From: Ypsolopha sequella
Lineage: Eukaryota > Arthropoda > Insecta > Lepidoptera > Ypsolophidae
Direction of reading: 5' to 3'
Assembly (NCBI GenBank): GCA_934047225.1
Contig: OW203992.1
Coordinates: 8,483,501-8,547,500 of the forward strand
Length of the DNA stretch: 64,000 nucleotides
Under the pieces are notes generated by a model. That model worked only from the letters and a program-made list of their open reading frames with translations, was not told the origin of the DNA and searched no databases. Positions 47,701 through 57,400 of this stretch are shown here, piece by piece; the stretch's first letter is position 1, and every line of letters begins with the position of its first letter. The translations under genes were made by a program, and so were the position numbers.

Positions 47701-48418
47701 CGAAATGGTATCTTTGAATACACACCTTAACATAATTAAATCTAAGCGTATGATTATGATCAGGCATTCACTGCGGCGAAATGTGTCTAAATGTCTAAAT
47801 GTGCAACCGTTACCTGAAAACAATGCTTGCTTTTCCGTTAGTTCAGAATGGAAAATGTCTGCTCACACAAATATGTACAACCAAACGGTTATCATGCAGT
47901 GATTGGGAATCTTAAGGGCCGCACCGAAGTAGTTCACTGGCCGCATGCGGCCCGCGGGCCTCCGGTTGCCTACCCCTGCTATAAAGGATTCGTTTTTTCA
48001 TTTGAGATCCGTCTAAAACTAGCTTGCTTTGTATACAACGTGTAACAGAAAGGTGTAACCATATTTGAAGAGCTTATTCAGTCAATGGTATACAACAACT
48101 TTTACTATGGGGTCAACCCAGAAATCTCAAAAAAAAATCTGCCCTTCCATACATTTCGGTAATTTTTTTTTTCGATTTACGGGATTTGCTCCATAGTAAA
48201 AGTTGTTCTAAACCATTGACTGAGTAAGCTCTTCAAATATGGTTTCACCTTTCTGTTACACGTTGTATAAACTATACTAATTTAAATCTGTCCTCTTCCA
48301 GTACCGAGTGATCCTAGTTCAAGTGCTGATAGCAGACATGGTGTTCGCGTACCTAGTGGACCGCGCGTGTCTATGGCTGTTCGGAGAGGGCGGGGCCACA
48401 ACATCCGCCAACACGTAA
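32762..48418 (+). CDS. ATP13A1: P5A-type ATPase ATP13A1, 10 exons, 1156 aa
   Basis: ATP13A1 (yeast Spf1) is the endoplasmic reticulum P5A ATPase, reported to extract misinserted transmembrane helices and linked to manganese balance. Exons: 32762-33028, 35625-35714, 35855-36058, 36138-38087, 38455-38680, 39595-39791, 39998-40140, 41270-41402, 43060-43203, 48302-48418; every junction is GT-AG and the frame closes at TAA. Landmarks: TGES 311-314 (actuator domain), the P5A signature PPELP 450-454 in the membrane, phosphorylated Asp493 in DKTGT, and GDGTND 824-829 at the end of exon 4. An acidic-basic cytosolic insert (residues 838-912, [18 protein letters not shown]) lies in GC-rich exon 5. The remaining exons encode the C-terminal helices. 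Length is near human ATP13A1 (about 1200 aa). Intron 7 is occupied by tandem copies of exon 7; intron 9 (5.1 kb) is full of transposons. Exon ends are inferred from consensus sites. Confidence 0.95.
33029..35624. other. ATP13A1 intron 1: repeat fragments
   Basis: A block at 34215-34300 (CTTCGTGTGACGTCACTTGA, GAAATGGCTGTTTAGAAATG) matches 10320-10420, and its continuation (GATGAGTAGACAGACAGAGA) reappears at 34640 after about 330 bp of unrelated sequence, so the repeat is interrupted. An inverted copy is at about 47560-47720. No gene was seen in the intron. Confidence 0.5.
35744..35812. repeat. Solo terminus of the CATCG-palindrome MITE family
   Basis: CATCGTTGCAGCGATGAACC, GCAACGGGTTGCAAAGAG and TAAACAACCATTTTGC match one end of the elements at 44225-44604 and 52469-52884. 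It lies in the 140-bp ATP13A1 intron 2. Confidence 0.6.
38125..38205 (+). mobile_element. tRNA-derived SINE head in ATP13A1 intron 4
   Basis: GTTGCTAAGTTGGTAAAGCA resembles a D-arm/A box and GTGTTCAAATCCC a T-arm/B box, spaced as in a tRNA. The stems do not pair well enough for a functional tRNA, so a SINE is more likely. Confidence 0.5.
40034..41090 (+). repeat. Nine tandem copies of ATP13A1 exon 7 plus its splice donor
   Basis: Units start at 40034, 40159, 40284, 40409, 40533, 40657, 40781, 40905 and 41029 (period 125, then 124 after one base is lost from AACATCTTC to AACTCTTC). The first unit is the real exon 7 minus its first 36 bases. Each unit is about 107 bp of exon followed by the 18-bp linker gtagactgcttcacttag, which begins GT and ends AG. 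Units are nearly identical; the ninth diverges after about 60 bp. Reading from exon 7 through the linker meets a TAG at once, so only the first donor (40140/40141) supports the protein. Confidence 0.93.
41656..42085. repeat. Inverted-repeat element in ATP13A1 intron 8
   Basis: GTGTTGCCAACTTAGCAC at 41660 is mirrored by TAGTTGGCAACCC ending near 42085, and TAGCACTATTT-like motifs recur through the body. The boundaries are approximate. Confidence 0.45.
42117..42700. repeat. Inverted-repeat element in ATP13A1 intron 8
   Basis: TACAGTGTG...GGGTGAAACTAGACC and TTTATCGACAAAAA at the left are mirrored by TTTTTGTCGATATA, TCTAGTTTCACCC and CACACTGTA at the right. No coding sequence was recognised inside. 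Confidence 0.6.
43218..43970. repeat. Inverted-repeat element starting 14 bp after the exon 9 donor
   Basis: AGTCCGTGTTTTTATACATG and ACGTAAGTAGTAAACAAAG are mirrored at the right end by TTTGTTTATCACTTACGT and TATAAAAATACGGACT. A retroposon 3' tail (43541-43720) is nested within it. Confidence 0.7.
43541..43720 (-). mobile_element. 3' end of a retroposon with a (GAATA)n-type tail
   Basis: On the plus strand it starts AGAATAGAATAGAATCATGT, the complement of a retroposon 3' tail. It continues with ATTTGGTACATTAAATTATA and a GC-richer block, TCATGACAGGGCCATGGCGC. Only the terminal, non-coding part was recognised. Confidence 0.45.
44225..44604. repeat. Inverted-repeat element with CATCGCTGCAGCGATG terminus
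   Basis: ATTGTCGCGTTTAACGCACA, then the perfect 16-bp palindrome CATCGCTGCAGCGATG and GTGCAACAGGTTGC; the right end has ACAACCCTTTGCACAC, TCATCGCTGG and GTGCGTTAAACGCGACAAAT. A second copy is 52469-52884. Confidence 0.75.
44750..47390. repeat. AT-rich repeat block in ATP13A1 intron 9
   Basis: The motif TCCACTGACTAAC occurs at about 45427, 46332 and 46352 and in reverse at 45781 and 46727. The blocks GTTTTGGAGATAAGGAG (45053) and GTTTCGGAGATAAGGGG (47251) are a direct pair, while GCGAATTTTTTTAAAAGTGTACC (about 45239) has an inverted partner near 47125. No open frame with a recognisable domain was found, so the block is probably decayed transposon sequence. Confidence 0.45.
47395..47480 (+). 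mobile_element. Transposon 3' end with (GGAC)n microsatellite
   Basis: ATATGGACGGACGGACGGAC is followed by ACAACGAAGTCTCACCATAA, GGTTCCTTTGTACC and GGAACCCTAAAAA, an arrangement frequent at insect transposon ends. Only this end was recognised. Confidence 0.4.
48032..48269. repeat. Long hairpin MITE just upstream of ATP13A1 exon 10
   Basis: TATACAACGTGTAACAGAAA and ATATTTGAAGAGCTTATTCA are mirrored by TGAGTAAGCTCTTCAAATAT and TTTCTGTTACACGTTGTATA. It ends 32 bp before the last coding exon, so branch point and pyrimidine tract lie in the short gap. Confidence 0.85.
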
Positions 48419-48645
48419 CAAACATCCCCGAACGAAACCAGGTGGCGTCTCATCGCATTCATTTACGGGGTCTCTGTAACAGTATTTGTGTTGCTCCTCG
48501 TACAGAGTCGTTGCGAAAACTGATTGTGGAATTTATTTAAAGGTATGTTCCCCAGTTTTTGTTTCTTATTACAATTCTATGAAGGTATTGTGATTTATTT
48601 ATTAATCTGGTTACTCCACTAGTGTAAGCGTGAGTTCTAGGTAAA

Positions 48646-48651
48646 AATAAA
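48646..48651 (+). terminator. Candidate ATP13A1 polyadenylation signal
   Basis: AATAAA occurs 228 bp after the stop codon, the first canonical hexamer in this 3' region. Use is inferred, not shown. Confidence 0.4.
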
Positions 48652-48800
48652 TCGCGGTTTTAAGATTTTAATTGTTGTAAAAGTTGGTTATTCTTGTTTG
48701 TACAGGGTTACAGGGTTAATTGTGCAGTATTTGTAAATAATTTATGGAATACACGATGCTTTTCTACTTGTGCTGCTTTGCGAAAAGTTTCTTAACTTAA

Positions 48801-49163
48801 TTAAGGGCCGTCCATATGTTATGTCATCGATTTTTGCCGATTTAACAATACAATCATTAATCATCGTATCTTCATATTTAATTGAAGACCTCATCCTCTC
48901 ACAAAACTATGTCATTTTCATATAATTTATACTGTAAGATGTGACTCCTTGATTGAACTTCAATCTAACACTAATAAAAGTCTTCTTGTTTCGTACATGA
49001 AGACTTTTATTAGTGTTATGTAATTTTCGTTGTCTGATACAAAATCAATATTTTTGTTTAAACAATTTTATATTTTTTTGGCAATTCTCCTCAATTATTG
49101 CCATCTATGCTCACAATCCCCCCTAATTTCAAATGATGTCATAATTATATGGACGGCCCCTTA
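48801..49163. repeat. MITE with TTAAGGGCCGTCCATAT termini
   Basis: TTAAGGGCCGTCCATATGTT at 48801 is mirrored by AATTATATGGACGGCCCCTTA ending at 49163 (shown here in part). An inner inverted pair, CACTAATAAAAGTCTTC, lies near 48969-49015. Confidence 0.75.
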
Positions 49164-49368
49164 GTACAATCAAATTCTCGATGTACGATTCTGTTATTTC
49201 AATAGTATTCCAATTCAAATATTTACAGTTGTGACCAAATATGGTTGATATTTAAATATGTAATGTGTACCAATGTACAAGGTTAATCGATGTCATTCAT
49301 AACATAACATAGGTAAATATTAAGTTCCTTTCTTTCTGTGTATTACTCGTTATGATTATATTATACAT

Positions 49369-50052
49369 ACAACGTGAAATTTAAGGCGCTACGGAAAAAA
49401 AAGCGACACTTTAAGAACTTGCATATCTACTTCAGTAAATAATGTATTATTTTGATAAAATAGTACATTATTTTTGGATTCTTTTTCTAGGGACCTGTTA
49501 AAACAGAACGCAATTGGAGAAATTCGGCTCAATAGAAATATTTATTGAAATGAGGTCTTTTTCGATACCAACTCTCCTGTTCTGACGATTTAGAATGACA
49601 TATGGACTGCAATTACATTTTATTAGATGGATTTTAACGGTATCTAGGACCTGGTTAAACGAAATTTTGATAGCATCTTTAGTACATTTTAAATTAATAA
49701 AAAACCGACTTTTTATACTTTTCCAGGAATCCGTCCCTCTTGCACTGACGGTTTTTTCGCATATGGAGTAACAGGGACGCTAAAACTTTTACATATCGCC
49801 TTAAGTCATTTTGTTAACGAAACATGGTGATAGTACTTGTCCATAAAAACAAATTTTACTATGGAGCCAACCCTGAAACCGTAAAAAAATATCAGCTGTT
49901 CCATAGAAAAGTTAAATACCTACTCGACCCAAATGTATGAAACAGCTGTTTTTTTTTCACGATTTCAGGGTTGGCTTCATAGTAAAAGTTGTTCATATGG
50001 ACGAGTACTATCACCAGTTTTCGTTAACAAAATTACTTAAATTTCACGTTGT
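49369..50052. repeat. Hairpin MITE carrying a nested TTAA element
   Basis: ACAACGTGAAATTTAA at the left and TTAAATTTCACGTTGT at the right, with inner arms CATTTTGTTAACGAAA and TTTCGTTAACAAAAT, then TTTACTATGGAGCCAACCCT and its mirror. A second element (49385-49800) is inserted at TTAA near the left end. Confidence 0.8.
49385..49800. repeat. TTAA-flanked MITE nested in 49369-50052
   Basis: TTAA at 49381-49384 and 49801-49804 flanks GGCGCTACGG...CATATCGCC. TTTTTCGCATATGGAGTAAC and AGGGACGCTAAAACTTTTAC at its right end match, inverted, the left end of the element at 58452-58847. Confidence 0.8.
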
Positions 50053-50340
50053 ATATATATTTTACTATTATTGTTTTGCAAAAATTGGTAAGTTTTGTTT
50101 AGCTAGATATAAATAATAATTCCTCAAGCATTTACTGTTACTGTGGCGTCGATACGTATTATTCTTGTATTTTGATATTTTTAGAGTAAATGCTCAAAAT
50201 AATAAAATGCATTTAAATAAATATGTTGTTGATATGGAACGTGTGGATGTATCCTTAGTAAATTTATTTTATGAAATAAATGTGTAGTAAATTTGACTGG
50301 CTTTTTTTGATTTAAGTATTTGACCCGGATTCCGGCTTAA

Positions 50341-50700
50341 GAGCGGTTTCGCAGCCGGATTGTGAAAAACCCGCCTTTTTCTAATTTATCGAAACAGAAA
50401 ACTTAATCACTTACAACTTACAACGAAACACTTAAATTCAAAATTCCCTCAATAGTTATTCAACAAAGCTTTATTATAGTATTGTGCATGTTGTATCGCA
50501 AAGATTCCAGTCGTTTCTGTGAATTCGGAATTTAATAAATTCTAATTTACACAAACCAATGGAATCTTTGCGATAGCAACATACACAATATGTATGTAAT
50601 AAGGTTTTGTTTAATAATTATTGAGTGAATTTTGAATTTATATTCTGTTTCGATTAATTAGAAAAAGGCGGGTTTTTTACAATCCGGCTGCAAACCGCTC
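50341..50700. repeat. TTAA-flanked MITE
   Basis: TTAA at 50337-50340 and 50701-50704 flanks GAGCGGTTTCGCAGCCGGAT and its mirror ATCCGGCTGCAAACCGCTC. The arms extend through AAACCCGCCTTTTTCTAAT. An inner inverted pair, GCAAAGATTCCA, lies near 50500-50570. Confidence 0.85.
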
Positions 50701-50971
50701 TTAATTTTACCGCTCTGAATCAGTTGTTTTTCAAGATATTGATATGAAATAAGTCTGAATTGTGTAGTAAAGGTTACCTACAAAAATGTTTCATACCTAT
50801 TTGATATGTTTTTTTTTTTTGTTTTTGAATTTATCTATAAATCCATTTTTATGTGGCACGTGACAGTCGCCGAAGCATTTCGAGTATATTTAATTAGTAG
50901 CATAGCTATTACTACGTATAGACCGCCAACTTCCATATATCAAGGCGTAGCAAACTTTTTACGCGCCCTTA

Positions 50972-51216
50972 CGACACTAGCCCCCGGTTTCTGAAAGGCC
51001 AATCAAAGTTAACACCGCTTTAACAAAACTTTAACCGCAAATAACGGTGAAAATAAAGCATATATGAAGTCTGAATAGTGATGAATCAATAATTAACTTA
51101 GTTAATTTTTGATTTCAATGTAAAATTCCCACTTTTTCTGGCTTAATCCGCAGATAATTATTTCTTAATCTACTGTTAACATTGATTGTCCTTTCAGAAA
51201 CCGGGGGTTAGTGTCG
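50972..51216. repeat. MITE with CGACACTAGCCCCCGGTTTC termini
   Basis: CGACACTAGCCCCCGGTTTC and TGAAAGGCCAATCA at the left are mirrored by TGATTGTCCTTTCA and GAAACCGGGGGTTAGTGTCG at the right. The inner arms remain partly complementary (TTAACACCGCTTTAAC region). Confidence 0.8.
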
Positions 51217-51751
51217 CCAAATGTTACAAATAAGCATAATTTGTTTAATTGGCTGCAAGTAAACTGTCATGGTTACCAAGTAAACATGTGTCTGTAATAG
51301 CTTTGCTTAGAAAAACTCGATGGCGCTAAGTTGGCAACACTAACTGTATATTTCAGCGCCCACCCGCAAGGTCTCTACCTTTTACGTTTGCGGGTGAACT
51401 GAGGTTCAGAGATATTTCCGACGGGTTGTACGTATGATGATCTCGGAATTTCGTAATAGCATTCGACCGACTTCACTTGAGATCGTCGTACGTACGCGTA
51501 TATGTGTGCGTGCGTCTGTTTTCGCGAGTTATGCGAGTAAACCTTCCGTAAGTGGTTATTTTGTGTCATTTTGTTGTACACTGTTTCATTCCATCATCAT
51601 ACACAAACCAGAGAGACTTATGTAAATACACCTAAATCTCTGTACTGCACGATAATTTACGTGCTGTGCCGCACAATGATTTCTAGCTATATGCGCGAAG
51701 ATTTCAGTCTTAAAACATTGTACAGTCCAACGCGTACTAAGCGCTGTAGTA

Positions 51752-53480
51752 CTTACAGTAGAGCCACTGAGTGATGGCGCCTATGACGTTTAAATGCCTA
51801 CAAAGTATCGTAATTATTTATAAGCAAGTGTGAATTAAAAAATGTAATACTTCATTGTTGATAGTGATGTACTACTTGTTTCGGTTATTATTTTTCGATT
51901 TGAATGTTGCTTTATTGTGCAATAGAGTTCGTATAGAAACAAAGATTTTTTTTTTTTAAAGTTTCTTATTTTTTATAGGTCGTGTTTGAGGTCGCCAAGT
52001 TACGCAATAATATTTAATTAAAAATAAAACAATGACGAAGTTAAACTAAACGAAAATAAATGATAGTAAAATACTTTTTTCGATTTAGATATTTAAAAAT
52101 CTCTTAGGCATTGCAAGGCACTACACCGCATAGTCCTCCGATAGCTACGACACCGGTTTTGGCACATTTTCCTTTTGTATTATGTTGAGTGTTGAATGAC
52201 GTGTCTAATGTTGAGTAAACTCACAATTGATTTTTATTTTTAACCGAAATTTGAAATATAGGTACCTCATCACTAAATGCAGCTGTCATAAGTGCCATCA
52301 CTCAGTGGCCCTACCTTAATGGTTTTGGGTTATAATTAAAATTAAAACATTGCGTGCTACAGCACACCGCAGCGCTGTGTTCAACAATGTTTTCAAATGA
52401 CGGTACCTGCACTTGAAAATTTTTTTTTCACTGTCTGTTGATACTTCTTTGTTTGTTTTGGTCAGAATATTGTCGCGTTTATCAGCCACGCATCGCTGCA
52501 GCGATGAACTGTTTAACGGGTTAAAAAAGGCAACCGGACTACTTAAAATATTATTTTTTAGATTATCACACAGAGTTTATCATTTTTTCGTTGCAAAACT
52601 ATGGAAAATATTTTATTCCCGTGGTCCGGTTGACCGGACACCAGAACCGTACCACGGGCAAAGAGAGGTTGCGGCGATGGATCGGTGTTAACACCCATTA
52701 GTTATGGTGTTAGCGACCATTTTTTGTCTTTCAAAATGACAGGGTAACTTATACGTTGCAGAGAGCATCGGGAATTGCGCTGCTCGATGCTTGTCAAAGT
52801 TATGCGAAATGGTCGTTTATAACTCTTTGCAACCCGTTGCACAGTTCATCGCTGCAGCGATGCGTAGCTATTGAACGCGACAATTGTTTGTTATTTAGCG
52901 TTTATCACGCGACTAGTGTAGAGCCACTGAGTGATGGCACTTATGACAGCTGCATTTAGTGATGAGGTACCTATATTTCAAATTTCGGTTAAAAATAAAA
53001 ATCAATTGTGAGTTTACTCAACATTAGACACGTCATTCAACACTCAACATAATACAAAAGGAAAATGTGCCAAAACCGGTGTCGTAGCTATCGGAGGACT
53101 ATGCGGTGTAGTGCCTTGCAATGCCTAAGAGATTTTTAAATATCTAAATCGAAAAAAGTATTTTACTATCATTTATTTTCGTTTAGTTTAACTTCGTCAT
53201 TGTTTTATTTTTAATTAAATATTATTGCGTAACTTGGCGACCTCAAACACAACCTATAAAAAATGAGAAACTTTAAAAAAAAAAAATCTTTGTTTCTATA
53301 CGAACTCTATTGCACAATAAAGCAACATTCAAATCGAAAAATAATAACCGAAACAAGTAGTACATCACTATCAACAATGAAGTATTACATTTTTTAATTC
53401 ACACTTGCTTATAAATAATTACGATACTTTGTAGGCATTTAAACGTCATAGGCGCCATCTCTCAGTGGCTCTACTGTAAG
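51752..53480. repeat. Long near-perfect palindrome, two 563-bp arms and a 603-bp spacer
   Basis: The arms 51752-52314 and 52918-53480 are reverse complements with only scattered differences. Each arm has its own inverted ends (GTAGAGCCACTGAGTGATGG and CCATCACTCAGTGGCYCTAC), so each looks like one MITE and the structure is a pair in opposite orientation. The palindrome extends about 6 bp beyond the outer ends (CTTACA and TGTAAG). The spacer holds another element (52469-52884). Confidence 0.9.
52469..52884. repeat. Inverted-repeat element in the spacer of the palindrome
   Basis: ATTGTCGCGTTTATCAGCCA with CATCGCTGCAGCGATG and TTTAACGGGTT at the left; the right end has CTTTGCAACCCGTTGCAC, CATCGCTGCAGCGATG and TGAACGCGACAAT. 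Same family as 44225-44604. The inner part contains CATCGGGAATTGCGC and no recognisable gene. Confidence 0.75.
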
Positions 53481-53735
53481 TCACATTGTCACTCGCCTGC
53501 CAGTTTGCTTTCAGCAGGTACTTTCTACCTACAGCAGCAAACAATACCTAGAGATGACTTCGTTAGAGATGAAATTGCTTATTATGGCGTCTTTAAATCA
53601 GTGTCCTTTCAAAATATGCATATATTTGGGAACCTAGGTATTCTGTAATGCAATCGGAATAAATACACATTACCTTAAGAATATCTAATGGTTTTGGTAT
53701 TTCGTTTGTATGAACTAAGATTGCTCTGCAGGCCT

Positions 53736-54111
53736 CGAGTCGGACTTCCGAGATTGGGCAAAACAGGGTTCGGGGTTATGGCTTTTTAAGATAGTAAAAT
53801 ATCAATTTCTGAACAAAATAAATACCACTTGTTACCTTACAAGATGAAGTACAGGTGCATTAAAAAAAATCTTGGCACTAATGTATAGTAACTTCAGAAA
53901 AAAAACAGGATTTTCAAGTTCAGGTTACACACGTAGCGCTGCAATGCTATTCAAGAGATTTTCTTGAAATTCCTGTTTTTTTTAATTTTTTTTAATGAAC
54001 CTGCACTTCATCTTGTAAGGTAACAAGTGGTATTTATTTTGTTCAGAAATTTGAGTTTTTACCGTCTTAAAAAGCCATAACCCCGAACCCCGAATCTCGG
54101 AACACCGACCC
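53736..54111. repeat. MITE between the palindrome and the cuticle gene
   Basis: GAGTCGGACTTCCGAGATTG, GGGTTCGGGGTTATGGCTTT and CCTTACAAGATGAAG at the left are mirrored by CTTCATCTTGTAAGG, AAAGCCATAACCCCGAACCC and CGGAACACCGACCC at the right. Confidence 0.8.
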
Positions 54112-54464
54112 TTAAGACGATTCTCTGGATTTGTAATAAAATAACGGCCAAAATACTACTGTTATGTAGTGTGTATTTTGTCCGTTATAACTATTTCTTA
54201 ATATTTTGTTACAATTCCGGAGAAACTACCCGGTCAATGTGTTCTTAGCTTTTAATACCATTTAATGTTTTCAATTTAGGGATGTAAGAAAAATCACAAC
54301 ATTTTTGATCACACATTTGTTTACAAAAGTTTCATTTTCACATGCAGGGCCCTTGCATATCAAGTATAAAAAAATCACACGCTGCTACTGATTACTGACT
54401 ACGTTTTCGCTTATCGCCGTAAAGATAAGTAAAAACGCAGTGAAAAATCGCAAAGTCTTATAAA

Positions 54465-57400
54465 TTAGTGTCCCCAGTGTCCGTGGCCTTGTAGTCCGAG
54501 TCCGAGACCGTTGATTCCGAGGCTGTTGAGTCCGAGACCGTTAATCCCGAGGCCGTTGAGTCCGAGACCGTTGAGTCCTAGGCCGTTGAGTCCGATGAGG
54601 TTGGGGATAGCGACTTCCTGGACGACAGGAGCGGCGGCGACCACTTCTTTGACAACGGGTGTGGCGACGGCAACGGGAGCAACCGCGATCTGTTGTGGGT
54701 GGACGGATGCGCCGACGCGTTTGACTACCGCGTTGAATCCTAGAATTTAATCGTTTAATGAGATACATCACCTTTAGCTGTAACGGTTGATTTGTACAGC
54801 GAAACTCATACTGGAGTCTCTATAAGCGATGAGAAACACAGTTCAATCACCCTTTTTTCGCAATTCGTAAATATACAAAATAAAAGGCCTCAGTAAACCA
54901 AGGAGGTTGCCGTGAAGGAGTCTCAATATTTTGCGAGGGCACCGAATATCTTTTGAATTAATATTATTTATTATGAATACGCAAAGGTCCGTGGAGAGCG
55001 GTAAAAAGCGCTACCTACATTACGCTGCTTACTTCGCAAGTGCAAATTATGCCTGAAAATATGTACAGTGTTCAGAATTAGTCACATCAAGTCGGTAGTC
55101 AAACTAAGCTCATTCTTTTCTAAGTATTTTTATAGAACTTCTGTACTCTATATTCTAGAGTAGTCTAGAGTAATGTTTATATTCTTTGCTCTAGGTCTAG
55201 AGGCTTCACATCATAGGCTACATAAATGGCTTGCATAGAACTTTATGCTGGAAAAGCAATGGGAAGGTCAAGATTGACAATAACAAAAATGAAAACTTAA
55301 ATACCACTTTAAAAAAAAAAATTGTATGAAAATTTTCACTCAAGCGCAGGAAGTGTCTACCTTGGCGTCATACAAATAATTATTTTCAAAGTGATATTAT
55401 AAAAAAATTGTTATTTTTATTGTCCAACTTTACTTTCTCATTGATTTTTCAGCAAAAAGTTCTGTGCACGCTACTTTTACACAATAACCATAAGATGCTA
55501 CTTACGTCTCACACTCGATTGGTATTAAATACTCGTAATATAAGGATCCTACAATGTTGGGCCAAATGCGTAGGTGAACCGTGAGTTGTAATGCGCATCA
55601 ATGATTTGTCCAAGTTCTACCAATGTTTGTTTTTGAAGTGAAAACTTCTATAGGCGCGCGTCTATAGAATATATATATTCTTTTGTGAGCACTGAACAAG
55701 ACTGAGGCGTCACGCTCGGCTATGTAATGTCCGTTCGGGTAAAGTCGGCTCGAGTCGATTAACCTCGCCTTGATGAAGTTTTCACTTCAGTCGTGTGGTC
55801 TTACGCACACCCCGTTTTTTAACCAATCGCGAAGTTCTTTTCAGTTGGACTGTTATTGAGTACCATACCAACCTGAAACTGGGTCGGCGGCGTATTCGAC
55901 GATTCTGATGGTGCCATCAGGCTCAGTTAACGAGTAGGAGCCCTTGACTACACCTCCTTCTCTGACCTCGTTCTGGGCCTTGTTGTCTCCAGTCAGGGGG
56001 TCGTTCACTGCATAATTAAATCCGTAGTTTGGGTTGGACTGGAAGAAAAACCCGGATTAAATAGTTGTACAACGCAGTGAAACTCGATAGGTGCAGCAGA
56101 GCCAAGCATCGGAAGATTAAAGTTCGGGTCAACCGCGAAGGCAGAAATGAAGGCTTACTTCCGCAGCAGTTCCCCCGCGAATCCACTTCCTTGTCGACAC
56201 TCCGGAAGTGCGTTCAATAAAGAACCCTTGGGGGGGGGGGGGTACATACGAACACTCGGGTTGCAACGCTGAGTTTTTGAACGGTCACTCAAAACGTCAT
56301 TTGTCATTTTTACCTTAAAGAGTCTACACACCAAAGCCCGCCGACACAGCCCCGGCTTTCTTTTCCTTTTGCCAAACTAAGCCGCCGGGCTGTTGGCGGG
56401 TTTGTTGTGTAGACTCCTTAAAGGATTTATTATAAATAAATTATATTTGTTATAAATCTTACAGTTGATATTAAACAGTTAACACCACCACAGTGTAGCG
56501 ACACTGCCATTTTTGAACGGTGGTTGCGTGCGACGCGAGTTGATTTTTGAACAGGTTAGTGCTGCATCCAGTGTGGAAACCCAACCCAGTGTAGGTAAGT
56601 TTAACTGAACCAATTTCCAGTTAGGTCAGTTGTAAAATTTAGTAGGTACTCCCGCACCGAGCCGCTATACGGTAGATACACTGAGTTCAGCGGCATTAAG
56701 TGAATTTGCCTAAGAACTTTCCGTGTATAGGCACGGAGTTCGTTTATGATAAAAAAGCATCTTTCCATCAAGTGCTTGAAAACGTTTCCAGGCTAAAGAA
56801 AACTTTAGTAAACCTATACAGAAAGGAGTGATGCGAAATAAAGTTACTTCACCGAGCAAAAAACCTAGATGTTGTTTTAAGTTGTTATAGATGTTAAAAA
56901 TATATACAGGTAACATTTAATTAAACAATATTCATAAGTATAAACTCGCGATAAAATGAAATGAACTTTCTTTTGAAAAGTCATATCCATGTAAAAAAGT
57001 TTGTTCCTTCGGGAATTTTCATTTGTGTATAATCTTAACATTTTATTCTTCATCATTCTTTTACATTTGGTGCTATTGTTATTAAGTGTCACTGGTCTAT
57101 TTACAGCCTACATAAATCGTCTACACATCGTCTCCTTTATAGTACTCTAGGTCTTTCATGATAAATATTGTTGAGAACTACTTACAATACTTCCTACTTG
57201 GGACACCTGAGCGATGGCTGGTGCGTACCCCAGCTCCAAACCGCCGGATGGGGCAGCAGCCGCCACACCAAGTAGGCAAGCAATCTGCGAAAATACGTTA
57301 CCTATTAAGGCGAAGATTTTCGGTGAAATCTGTCCCACTCCAACGCTTTCATTTTACACTTATCTATCCCACTCAGTGGAAGCTGGCCGCTCTAAAAACT

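Noticed and set aside
54511..54771. Arg/Pro/Thr-rich frames overlapping cuticle exon 4
   Set aside because: Shadow frames of the GLNGLG repeat DNA; the minus-strand RR-2 frame explains the region.
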